Source: Gammaproteobacteria bacterium
GTDB taxonomy: Bacteria; Pseudomonadota; Gammaproteobacteria; Burkholderiales; Rhodocyclaceae
DNA: 64,000 nucleotides
NCBI GenBank assembly: GCA_018824085.1
Contig: JAHJHI010000034.1
Coordinates: forward strand, 234,560-298,559
Direction of reading: 5' to 3'
Under the pieces are notes generated by a model. The model saw only the letters and a program-made list of their open reading frames with translations. It ran no database searches and was not told where the DNA came from. Position numbers and translations under genes: made by a program. Each line of letters begins with the position of its first letter. The stretch's first letter is position 1. Positions 56,994-64,000 of this stretch are shown here, piece by piece.

Positions 56994-57572
56994 GTGTGTC
57001 GCATCGTTGTAATCCAGGGCCATCCGGACCCGCGTCCCGGCCTGCTGCGGGCGCTGGCCGACAGCTACGTGGCGGGCGCGCGCGAAGCGGGCCATGCACT
57101 GCGCGTGATTGACGTGAGCACGCTCGATTTCCCGGTGCTGCGCGCCAGGGCCGAGTGGGAGGGCGCACCGGCGGCCGACGTGTCCGATGCGCAGCAGGCC
57201 ATCGCCGACGCGCAGCATGTGGTCATCTTCTTCCCGCTCTGGCTGGGCTCGCTGCCGGCCTTGCTGAAGGCCTTCTTCGAGCAGGTGTTCCGGCCCGGCT
57301 TCGCCGTGGCGAAGGCATCGGGCGTCAATCCATGGAAGCAATTGCTCAACGGGCGCTCGGCGCGCATCGTCGTCACGATGGGCACGCCGGCGTTAGTGTT
57401 CCGCCTGTTCTTCTTTGCGCATGGCGTGAAATTCATCGAGCGCAACATGCTGAATTTCGTCGGCATCCGGCCGGTGCGCACGACGCTGATCGGCGGCGTC
57501 GATGGCATGGGCGACGCGGCGCGGGCACGCTGGCACGCGCGCATGCGCAGCTTCGGCGATCGCGCGCGCTGA
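56994..57572 (+). CDS. NAD(P)H-dependent flavodoxin-like oxidoreductase
   Basis: A 192-residue protein of the NAD(P)H quinone oxidoreductase/KefF family. It has a flavodoxin-like fold with VVIQGHPDPRPGL at the start and VVIFFPLWLGSLPALLKAFFEQVF, the FMN- and dimer-contact block. It probably reduces quinones with FMN or FAD. GTG 56994 with GGGAGGG upstream was chosen. The start and family fit are good; the substrate is open. Confidence 0.8.
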   Translation: MCRIVVIQGHPDPRPGLLRALADSYVAGAREAGHALRVIDVSTLDFPVLRARAEWEGAPAADVSDAQQAIADAQHVVIFFPLWLGSLPALLKAFFEQVFRPGFAVAKASGVNPWKQLLNGRSARIVVTMGTPALVFRLFFFAHGVKFIERNMLNFVGIRPVRTTLIGGVDGMGDAARARWHARMRSFGDRAR

Positions 57573-57587
57573 CCGGCGCCGGACCCG

Positions 57588-58181
57588 CTACGCGCGGCGC
57601 GTCAGGCGGATGCGCCTGAACCAGCCGCCGAACGCGGCGGCTTCATCCGACACGACGTCCAGCGGCAGGCCGGCGACCGCCTGCTCGAACACGACGTCGA
57701 GCCGGGTGGCGATGCCGGCGGCAAACGGCGACAGCAGGCGGCGCAGCGGCGCGGCATGGCCCGGTCGCAGGAATTTGTCGAGCAGCAGCACCGGCGCGCC
57801 GGGGCGCGCCACGCGCGCGGCTTCGCGCAGGCAGGCGGCGCTGTCCGGTACGACCGCCACGATGAGGTGCAGCACCACGCAATCGAAGCTCGCGTCGGCG
57901 AAGGGCAGGCGCATCGCGTTGCCGCGCACCGGCCGGTAGTCGAGCGCGCCGGCGCGCGGGCGGCTGCGCGCGAGCATGGCGCTGTTGAAGTCGATGCCGG
58001 TGTAGCGCGGCCCCGGCGGGAGCAGGGGCAGGTCAAGGCCGGTGCCGATGCCGGCGAGCAGGACGTCGCCTGCGTCGGGCGGCAGCGCGGACAGGCTGGC
58101 GCGGCGAGCTTCGCGCGTGGCGCGATCCACGACCGCGTCGTAGCAGGGGGCGATGAAGGTGTAGGCGGTGGCGAGTGACAC
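57588..58181 (-). CDS. Class I SAM-dependent methyltransferase, PEMT-like
   Basis: A 197-residue methyltransferase starting at GTG 58181. Motifs are DVLLAGIGTGLDLPLLP (SAM site), YTGIDFNSAMLARSR and FDCVVLHLIVAVVPD. N-terminal YTFIAPCYDAVVD and the size resemble UbiE/phosphatidylethanolamine N-methyltransferase-type enzymes, but the substrate is not established. Divergent from no partner; it sits next to apaG. Confidence 0.75.
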   Translation of the reverse strand: MSLATAYTFIAPCYDAVVDRATREARRASLSALPPDAGDVLLAGIGTGLDLPLLPPGPRYTGIDFNSAMLARSRPRAGALDYRPVRGNAMRLPFADASFDCVVLHLIVAVVPDSAACLREAARVARPGAPVLLLDKFLRPGHAAPLRRLLSPFAAGIATRLDVVFEQAVAGLPLDVVSDEAAAFGGWFRRIRLTRRA

Positions 58182-58203
58182 GGCGTGTCGACGCCGGTGC
58201 GGC

Positions 58204-58587
58204 TCAGTGCAGCACGCGCGGCATGGCCAGCGTGAATTCGGGGATGTCTGCGTTGAACTGGGTGCCGTCGTCGGCCACCATCTGGTAGCTGCCGCGCATC
58301 GTGCCGACCGGCGTGTTCAGCGCGCAGCCGCTGGTGTATTCGAACTTGTCACCCGGTTTGATCAGCGGCTGCTGGCCGATGACGCCGAGACCGCGCACCT
58401 GCTGTTCGGCGTCGGCGGCGTCGCGGATGATCCAGTGGCGGCTGATGAGCTGGGCCGGCACGGTGCCGGTGTTGGTCAGGCTCACGGTATAGGCAAACAC
58501 GAAGCGCGAGTCTTCAGGATTGGACTGATCCTCGATGTAATGCGTCTGCACGGCAACGGTGATCTCGTATTTTTTCGCTTCGGCCAT
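58204..58587 (-). CDS. apaG: ApaG protein
   Basis: A 127-residue FN3-like/ApaG domain protein. Conserved blocks are [49 protein letters not shown] and GTMRGSYQM. It is linked to divalent cation efflux and nucleotide (Ap4A) metabolism, with the exact role open. It is divergent from rpe across 146 bases. Confidence 0.93.
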   Translation of the reverse strand: MAEAKKYEITVAVQTHYIEDQSNPEDSRFVFAYTVSLTNTGTVPAQLISRHWIIRDAADAEQQVRGLGVIGQQPLIKPGDKFEYTSGCALNTPVGTMRGSYQMVADDGTQFNADIPEFTLAMPRVLH

Positions 58588-58733
58588 GGCTTCTATTTAA
58601 CCGATGTCGACAGGCCGGGCAAGCGTCACGTGCGCCGCGACGCCGTCGCGACGGGCAATGCGTTTGCCGCGCGATGTCCGGATGGCGGGGCCGGAGCCGA
58701 TACAATCGCGGTTCTGTCCACCGGAGTCCGATC

Positions 58734-59465
58734 GTGAGCACCCCGCCCGAAAAAGCCGTTCCCGCCGCCGATTACCTGATCGCACCGAGCATCCTGTCCG
58801 CCGACTTCGCCTGTCTGGGCGAGGAGGTGCGCAACGTCATCGCCTCCGGCGCCGACTGGATCCACTTCGACGTGATGGACAACCACTACGTGCCCAACCT
58901 GACCATCGGCCCGCTGGTGTGCGAGGCGCTGCGGCCGCACACCGAGGCGGTGATCGACGTGCATCTGATGGTGAAGCCGGTCGACCGCATCATTCCCGAC
59001 TTCGCCAAGGCCGGCGCCAACGTGATCACCTTTCACCCGGAGGCGTCCGAGCACATCGACCGCACGCTGTCGCTGATCCGCGACAACGGCTGCCAGGCCG
59101 GCCTCGTGTTCAATCCGGCGACGCCGCTGGACTATCTCGACCACGTGATGGAGCGGCTCGACATCGTGCTGCTGATGTCCGTCAATCCGGGTTTCGGCGG
59201 CCAGAGCTTCATCGCGGAAGCACTGAACAAGCTGCGTGCCGCGCGGGCGCGCATCGACGCCTACGCCGAGCGCACCGGCCGGCGCATCCGGCTGGAGATC
59301 GACGGTGGCGTCAAGGGCGCGAACATCGCAGAAATCGCCCGCGCGGGCGCCGACACCTTCGTGGCCGGCTCGGCCGTGTTCGGCGCCGCCAGCGACAGCG
59401 ACCCGCACCGCTACGACAGCGTGATCGCTTCGCTGCGCACCCAGCTGGCGACCGTGAAGGCATGA
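58734..59465 (+). CDS. rpe: Ribulose-phosphate 3-epimerase
   Basis: A 243-residue TIM-barrel epimerase of the pentose phosphate pathway and Calvin cycle, interconverting ribulose 5-P and xylulose 5-P. Signature [16 protein letters not shown], then [17 protein letters not shown] and [10 protein letters not shown], with the catalytic Asp in DVMD and in EIDGGV. The N terminus is extended by about 15 residues from GTG 58734. It overlaps gph by four bases (ATGA). Confidence 0.94.
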   Translation: MSTPPEKAVPAADYLIAPSILSADFACLGEEVRNVIASGADWIHFDVMDNHYVPNLTIGPLVCEALRPHTEAVIDVHLMVKPVDRIIPDFAKAGANVITFHPEASEHIDRTLSLIRDNGCQAGLVFNPATPLDYLDHVMERLDIVLLMSVNPGFGGQSFIAEALNKLRAARARIDAYAERTGRRIRLEIDGGVKGANIAEIARAGADTFVAGSAVFGAASDSDPHRYDSVIASLRTQLATVKA

Positions 59466-60142
59466 CGGACGTACGCAGCTTCGCGGCGATCAGCTTCGAT
59501 CTCGACGGCACGCTGCTCGACACCGTGCCCGATCTCGCCGCGGCGGCGCGCGACATGGCGGACGAACTCGGCATCGCGCCGCGCAGCGAGGACGAGGTGC
59601 GGGTGTTCGTCGGGCGCGGCATTCCGGATCTGGTGGAACGCTGCCTCGGCGAGCGGGCGCTGGACGCCGCCTTCCTGGCCGGCGCGATCGACGCCTTCAA
59701 ACGCTGTTACCGGCGCCGCAACGGCGAGTGCTCGCGCCCGTACGACGGTGCCCACGACACGCTCGAAGTCCTGCGCGCGCGCGGCTTCCTGCTCGCCTGC
59801 GTCACCAACAAGGCGGCCGACTTCACCGAACCGCTGCTCGTGCAGATGCGCCTGCGTGACTTCTTCGACTGCGTCGTGAGCGGCGACACCGTGGCGCAGA
59901 AGAAGCCGCATCCGGCGCCGCTGCTGCACGCCGCGCAGCGGCTGGGCGTGGCGCCTGCGCAGGTGCTGCACGTGGGTGACTCCTACAACGACATCGACTG
60001 CGCGCGCGCGGCCGGCATGGCCGTGTTCGGCGTGCCCTGGGGTTACAGCGAAGGGCGCGTGCTGGACGCAAAAGATTGCGATGGGCTACTATCGTCGCTC
60101 CCTGAATTGCCCGCCCGGGTCGCACTGTCGACCGCACACTGA
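59462..60142 (+). CDS. gph: Phosphoglycolate phosphatase
   Basis: A 226-residue HAD-family phosphatase that removes phosphate from 2-phosphoglycolate. HAD motifs are DLDGTLLDT (nucleophile Asp), CVTNKA (motif II), KKPHPAP (motif III) and [10 protein letters not shown] (motif IV). ATG 59462 overlaps the rpe stop. A longer frame runs into rpe in another phase and was discarded. rpe-gph-trpE is a frequent gene order in betaproteobacteria. Confidence 0.92.
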   Translation: MTDVRSFAAISFDLDGTLLDTVPDLAAAARDMADELGIAPRSEDEVRVFVGRGIPDLVERCLGERALDAAFLAGAIDAFKRCYRRRNGECSRPYDGAHDTLEVLRARGFLLACVTNKAADFTEPLLVQMRLRDFFDCVVSGDTVAQKKPHPAPLLHAAQRLGVAPAQVLHVGDSYNDIDCARAAGMAVFGVPWGYSEGRVLDAKDCDGLLSSLPELPARVALSTAH

Positions 60143-60226
60143 ATGGACATTCCGAGCCACGAGGAGACACCCGCCCGCCGCCGCGCCGATGCGCCGCTGC
60201 ACGGGTACCTGTGGCGCGGCGCCTGA
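60143..60226 (+). CDS. Possible short leader peptide upstream of trpE
   Basis: A 27-codon frame ATG 60143 to TGA 60226, with one Trp codon at position 24 of the chain (GYLWRGA). It overlaps nothing and lies before two hairpins, but a classical attenuator has tandem Trp codons and a U-tract. Kept only as a candidate. Confidence 0.2.
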   Translation: MDIPSHEETPARRRADAPLHGYLWRGA

Positions 60227-60263
60227 CAGCGTCACTCCGTCAGGCGTCCGCAAGGTCTTGCGG
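60222..60263 (+). promoter_or_regulatory. Two hairpins in the trpE leader
   Basis: CCTGAC (60222-60227) pairs with GTCAGG (60239-60244), and CCGCAAG (60248-60254) pairs with CTTGCGG (60257-60263). They lie between the short leader frame and trpE. Neither is followed by a run of T, so attenuation is possible but unproven. Confidence 0.35.
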
Positions 60264-60295
60264 CGCACGTTCAACATCCGCTCTACGGTCTGTCC

Positions 60296-61768
60296 ATGAA
60301 TCAAGATCAATTCGACGCGCTCGTGCGCGCCGGCTACAACCGCATTCCCGTATCGCGCCAGGCGCTGGCCGATCTCGACACACCGCTGTCCGCCTATCTC
60401 AAGCTGGCTGACGCGCCGTACTCCTATCTGCTCGAATCGGTGCAGGGCGGCGAGCGCTGGGGGCGTTATTCCATCCTCGGCCTGCCGGCGCGCACGCGCC
60501 TCGTCGTGCGCCGCAATGCCGTCTCCGTGCTGTGCGACGACGCCGTGACGGAAGAAACCGAATCGGCGGACCCGCTCGGTTTCGTGCAGGACTTCATCGG
60601 GCGCTACCGGGTGCCCGACCTGCCGGGCCTGCCGCGCTTCTCGGGCGGTCTTGTCGGCTATTTCGGCTACGACGTGGTGCGCTACGTCGAACGCCGGCTG
60701 CAGGCGGGCTGGGACAAACCCGACCCGCTCGGCGTGCCGGACATCCATCTGCTGCTGTCGGACGAGCTGGCGGTGTTCGACAACCTGTCGGGCCGGCTCA
60801 CCTTCATCGTCTATGCCGACCCGGCGCAGCCGGACGCGCTGGCCAATGCGCAGCTGCGGCTCGACGCGCTGACCGCGCGCCTGGCCGCGCCGCTGGCGGA
60901 ACCGTTCTCGCCGCGCGGCGAACCGGCGCCGGCGGTGTCCGGTTTCGGGCATGAGGCCTACTGTCGCGCGGTCGAGCGCGCGAAGCAGTACATCTTCGAC
61001 GGCGACATCATGCAGGTGGTGCCGTCGCAGCGCATGAGCAAGCCGCTGAAGGCGACGCCGATGGCGGTGTATCGCGCGCTGCGTGCGCTGAATCCGTCGC
61101 CCTACATGTACTTCTTCAATCTCGGCGACACCCACATCGTCGGCGCCAGCCCGGAAATCCTCGCCCGCCTCGAAGGCGACAAGGTGACGGTGCGGCCGAT
61201 CGCGGGCACCCGCAAGCGCGGTGCCACGCCGGACGAAGACAGCGCGCTGGCGGCGGAACTGCTGGCCGACGACAAGGAGCGCGCCGAGCACATCATGCTG
61301 GTCGACCTCGGGCGCAACGATCTCGGACGCGTCGCCGTCACCGGCACGGTCGAGCTGACCGACCGCATGGTGGTCGAGAAGTACTCGCACGTGATGCACA
61401 TCGTCAGCAATGTCGAAGGCGTGCTGAAACCGGGGCTCACCGCGATGGACGTGCTGCGCGCGACCTTCCCGGCCGGCACCGTGAGCGGCGCGCCCAAGGT
61501 GCGGGCGATGGAAATCATCGACGAGCTGGAGCCGGTCAAGCGCGGCATCTATTCCGGCGCCGTCGGCTATCTCGGCTTCAATGGCGGCATGGACGTCGCG
61601 ATCGCGCTGCGCACCGCGGTCATCAAGGACGGCCAGCTGCATGCGCAGGCGGGCGGCGGCGTGGTCATGGATTCCACGCCCGAAGGCGAATGGCAGGAAA
61701 CGCTGAACAAGGCGCGCGCCGTGCTGCGCGCGGCCGAACTGGCGGAAGAAGGGCTGGCGCCGCGCTGA
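60296..61768 (+). CDS. trpE: Anthranilate synthase component I
   Basis: A 490-residue chorismate-using enzyme, the first step of tryptophan synthesis. The allosteric Trp site motif [19 protein letters not shown] is at about residues 44-62, and the catalytic half has [28 protein letters not shown] and [14 protein letters not shown]. It needs TrpG, which is not in this window. It is the last gene of the rpe-gph-trpE group, with a 153-base leader. Confidence 0.96.
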   Translation: MNQDQFDALVRAGYNRIPVSRQALADLDTPLSAYLKLADAPYSYLLESVQGGERWGRYSILGLPARTRLVVRRNAVSVLCDDAVTEETESADPLGFVQDFIGRYRVPDLPGLPRFSGGLVGYFGYDVVRYVERRLQAGWDKPDPLGVPDIHLLLSDELAVFDNLSGRLTFIVYADPAQPDALANAQLRLDALTARLAAPLAEPFSPRGEPAPAVSGFGHEAYCRAVERAKQYIFDGDIMQVVPSQRMSKPLKATPMAVYRALRALNPSPYMYFFNLGDTHIVGASPEILARLEGDKVTVRPIAGTRKRGATPDEDSALAAELLADDKERAEHIMLVDLGRNDLGRVAVTGTVELTDRMVVEKYSHVMHIVSNVEGVLKPGLTAMDVLRATFPAGTVSGAPKVRAMEIIDELEPVKRGIYSGAVGYLGFNGGMDVAIALRTAVIKDGQLHAQAGGGVVMDSTPEGEWQETLNKARAVLRAAELAEEGLAPR

Positions 61769-61781
61769 CGCGCGGCCCGGC

Positions 61782-62675
61782 TCATCGCGATCCCGCCGCC
61801 TGCCGCGCCAGCCAGGCGGCCAGCGCGTCGTCGCCGCTGAAGTCGTCCACGGAACGCGCCGGCAGGTCCGGCGCGCGCTCGGCCAGCATGCGCGACAGCG
61901 CGTTGCAGGGGCCGATTTCCAGCACGGCGTCCGGCGCGTATTCCATGATCGTGTCCATGCAGGCGGCCCAGTCCAGGCGCTGCGCCACCTGATCGGCCAG
62001 CGCGCGCACGATGTCGGTCGCGCGGCGCTGTGCGCCACCGCTGATGCCGGCGAGAACGGGCACCGTGACGGTGCCGTCGGCCCAGGGCGCAAGCGCGTCG
62101 GCCAACGGTGCGCGTGCCGCGTCGAGCAGGCGCGTATGCGATGGCGTGTGCACCGCCAGGCGCATGCAGCGGCGCGCGCCCAGCGTGGGCAGCCGCGTCT
62201 CCAGCGCATCGAGCAGCGCCGCGCGCGCGGCGACGACCCAGTGCGTTTCGCCGTTGCGGATGGCGATGTGCGCGTCCTGTCCGGCCAGCGCCGCTTCAAG
62301 CTGCGTCCCGTTCATGCCCTGTACTGCCAGCATGCCGCAGCCGGGCGGTGCGGCCGCGTCCATGAGGTTTGCCCGCCGCGCGGCCAGCGCCAGCCAGTCG
62401 TCCGGCGCGAGTCCGCGCGCGACGGCGAAGGCGCTCAGTTCCCCCAGCGAATAGCCGGCCAGCAACTGCGCACGTCCCAGACGCGGCGCGAGTCGATGCC
62501 AGCGGGCGGCGTGCAGCGCGCTGATGACGCACTGCGCGGTCAGGTTGTCGGCCAGCGTGCCGGCGGCCGGCAGCACGCGCGCGAGGGCGCCGGCCACGAA
62601 TGGGTCGCGCTGCACTTCGTGCAGGTGCTTTTCGCTCTGGCCGCCCTGGCCGCTGAAACAGACGACGAGCCTCAT
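61782..62675 (-). CDS. mdcH: Malonate decarboxylase malonyl-CoA:ACP transacylase subunit (MdcH-like)
   Basis: A 297-residue acyltransferase of the malonyl-CoA:ACP transacylase fold. The nucleophile is S76 in GYSLGEL and the His partner H180 in HTPSHTRLL. It charges the malonate decarboxylase acyl-carrier subunit. ATG 62675 overlaps the mdcB stop by four bases. Neighbours mdcB and mdcG identify it as MdcH rather than FabD. Confidence 0.9.
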   Translation of the reverse strand: MRLVVCFSGQGGQSEKHLHEVQRDPFVAGALARVLPAAGTLADNLTAQCVISALHAARWHRLAPRLGRAQLLAGYSLGELSAFAVARGLAPDDWLALAARRANLMDAAAPPGCGMLAVQGMNGTQLEAALAGQDAHIAIRNGETHWVVAARAALLDALETRLPTLGARRCMRLAVHTPSHTRLLDAARAPLADALAPWADGTVTVPVLAGISGGAQRRATDIVRALADQVAQRLDWAACMDTIMEYAPDAVLEIGPCNALSRMLAERAPDLPARSVDDFSGDDALAAWLARQAAGSR

Positions 62676-63559
62676 GCCGCCGGCTCCGCCGGTGCCATGT
62701 CGTGCATCAGCAGCGTGACCGCCAGCAGGTCGGCGGCGCCGCCCGGACTGAGCCGGCGCGCGACGAAGCAGCGGTGTGCGTGCGCGGCATGCTCTTCCCA
62801 GTCGGCGGCGAGCACGCCGCCGGCGGCGAGAAAGGTGCGCGCGCAGCCCTGCGCGTAGTCCAGCCCGATGCGTCCGCCGCGCCACAGCAGATTGCTGTCG
62901 TCCAGGCGCGCGATCAGCACGAACAGCGCTTGCAGCGCGGCACGGCGCGGCGCGTCGTCGACGCCCGAGGCGAGCACGTCGCGATAGGCCGGCAGCGCGG
63001 CGTCGATGACATCCGGAAAGCCAGCGGCGGCCTGTTCGCGCGCGCCGGCGGTGCCGTGCCGGCGCGCGACGACGAGGCCGTGCGAACGGCCATGCACGGT
63101 CGCGTCGGCGGGGCGCGACGCGAGAATGTCGCGGCCCCAGGTGTCGGCGACACAGCGGCTCAGTGCGCTGGCGTGAGGTGTTTCGCCGCGCGCGTGCAGC
63201 AGGCCGGCGGCGGCGCACAGCAGGCCGAGATTGAAGATGGCGCCGCGATGCGTGTTGACCCCGCCGGTGGCGGCCAGCATGGCGCCTTCGGCGGAAATGC
63301 CGAGCGCCTGCAGAACGGGCAGTGGAGGCGCCAGTGCACCGGCGCGCGCGATGTCGCGAAAGTAGCCACGCAGCGCGAACAGGCTGCGGAAGAAGGTGGC
63401 CATGTCCATGTCGTCGTGGCTGCCGCTGTCGAACGGACTGACCAGACCGGGTTTCGGATGCAGCGCCACTTCGCGGTACAGGCTGCGTACCGCGACGCGT
63501 CCGGTCGCGTCGGCCTGCGTGGCGGTGCGGGCGGGCCGTTCGCGCGGGCAGGCGGTCAT
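62672..63559 (-). CDS. mdcB: Triphosphoribosyl-dephospho-CoA synthase (MdcB/CitG family)
   Basis: A 295-residue enzyme that makes the prosthetic-group precursor for the malonate decarboxylase carrier protein. Typical blocks are EVALHPKPGLVSPFDSGSHDDMDMATFFRSLF, ATGGVNTHRGAIFNLGLL and DDSNLLWRGG. ATG 63559 overlaps the mdcG end. The longer reading extends beyond the right edge in a frame that is not this protein. Confidence 0.9.
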   Translation of the reverse strand: MTACPRERPARTATQADATGRVAVRSLYREVALHPKPGLVSPFDSGSHDDMDMATFFRSLFALRGYFRDIARAGALAPPLPVLQALGISAEGAMLAATGGVNTHRGAIFNLGLLCAAAGLLHARGETPHASALSRCVADTWGRDILASRPADATVHGRSHGLVVARRHGTAGAREQAAAGFPDVIDAALPAYRDVLASGVDDAPRRAALQALFVLIARLDDSNLLWRGGRIGLDYAQGCARTFLAAGGVLAADWEEHAAHAHRCFVARRLSPGGAADLLAVTLLMHDMAPAEPAA

Positions 63560-63936
63560 GCCGTCGCCCCTGCGGTGTGCGTCAGCAACTGGCTGGCTTC
63601 GACCAGTTCGAGCGCGTGGTCCGACTTCGCCAGTACGCGTGTCGGGCCGTGGCCGGACAGCGCCTGCGCCAGTTCGCGCCAGGCGACGGCGCGGCCGTCG
63701 GCAAAGCGCATTTCGCCGTCCAGGCGCGGGGCGTCCGCGCTGTGCTGCAGAAGCCCCAGCAGTGCCCGCACATCGGTCTGCGGGGTGCAGTCGAACAGCA
63801 GGTCGATGTCGCTGCCGGGGCGCAGGCAGGCTTCGCCGCTCAGGTGCTGCCAGAGCAGCGTGCCGTAGACGCGCGGCGGCGCGCCGAGCGTAGTTGCGCG
63901 CCGCGCCAGCCGGTCGAGCGGTGCGCGCTGCGCCAG
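63556..63936 (-). pseudogene. mdcG: Truncated malonate decarboxylase holo-ACP synthase (mdcG)
   Basis: The visible 126 codons are the C-terminal half of MdcG, the phosphoribosyl-dephospho-CoA transferase: APPRVYGTLLWQHLSGE, the GSDIDLLFD nucleotidyltransferase motif and VLAKSDHALELVEASQLL. An in-frame stop lies at 63937-63939, and no start codon exists before GTG 63771. The normal enzyme is about 200 residues, so the N-terminal 70 or so are missing. The sequence beyond the stop matches another gene (lldP-like fragment). A deletion, an insertion or an assembly join could cause this. Confidence 0.7.
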
Positions 63937-63937
63937 T

Positions 63938-64000
63938 CACGATCGGTGCGACCTTGATCACAATCTGATCCAGGTGCGGGATGGCGAAGTTGAACACCCA
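63938..64000 (-). pseudogene. Fragment resembling L-lactate permease (LldP/LctP) at the right edge
   Basis: Read on the minus strand these bases encode WVFNFAIPHLDQIVIKVAPIV, which resembles from memory the INFQIPHLHQQVLKAAPIV stretch of E. coli LldP (an internal region of a lactate:H+ permease). The similarity stops at 63938, exactly where the mdcG reading starts in another frame. The gene's N-terminal side would lie outside the window, to the right. Confidence 0.5.

Noticed and set aside
58604..59461. Plus-strand frame that would extend gph upstream across rpe
   Set aside because: It is out of phase with rpe, which has all its family motifs; gph starts at the ATGA overlap at 59462.
62676..63997. 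Long minus-strand extension of the mdcH frame, and of the mdcB frame to the right edge
   Set aside because: The N-terminal parts are Arg/Pro/Ala-rich shadow translations of mdcB and mdcG; the family starts are at 62675 and 63559.

Overview
The window is a GC-rich, densely packed bacterial chromosome segment. Gene content suggests a betaproteobacterium, probably Rhodocyclales or a close relative: short H-NS-type protein, FNR-linked cbb3 oxidase, PEP-CTERM exosortase substrates, bifunctional ArgJ, biotin-independent malonate decarboxylase accessory genes and a type I-C CRISPR system. This placement is inferred from gene content only. No rRNA or tRNA gene was recognised.

Layout. 1-4.2 kb: AddB-like nuclease (cut by the left edge) and AddA-like helicase-nuclease. 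4.3-6.9 kb: CBS protein, FadD-type acyl-CoA ligase, H-NS-like protein. 7.1-12.7 kb: cbb3 oxidase operon ccoNOQP-ccoG-fixH plus a small membrane protein, behind a good FNR-type box. 12.7-24.4 kb: housekeeping and stress genes, including a desaturase, a purN-DUF3108-rsmB-PLD-mscS operon, dedA and mutL-miaA. 24.5-27.9 kb: fnr and hemN diverge from a perfect FNR box, followed by a SafE-like exporter and a universal stress protein. 28-29.5 kb: HDOD-GAF protein. 29.5-37.0 kb: six closely spaced minus-strand genes for exported proteins, four phosphohydrolase-like and four carrying PEP-CTERM signals. 37.3-38.5 kb: argJ.

38.6-53.4 kb is a type I-C CRISPR-Cas locus. A 70-repeat array (69 spacers) sits downstream of WYL regulator-cas3-cas5c-cas8c(cas11c)-cas7-//-cas4-cas1-cas2, all on the minus strand. 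The // is a VapBC-type toxin-antitoxin pair in the opposite orientation. It separates the interference genes from the adaptation genes, and its putative operator lies directly upstream of cas4. This is the most unusual arrangement in the window.

53.5-64 kb: methyltransferases, small membrane proteins, apaG, rpe-gph-trpE, and the malonate decarboxylase accessory genes mdcH-mdcB-mdcG. mdcG is broken: its 5' part is missing and replaced by a fragment resembling L-lactate permease at the right edge.

Working picture: FNR ties oxygen-free haem synthesis (hemN) and the high-affinity oxidase to low oxygen. The exported hydrolase operon probably recovers phosphate from extracellular organic phosphorus. 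The CRISPR locus has every core I-C gene and a large spacer memory, with a TA module positioned to be an addiction element, a regulator of adaptation, or both.
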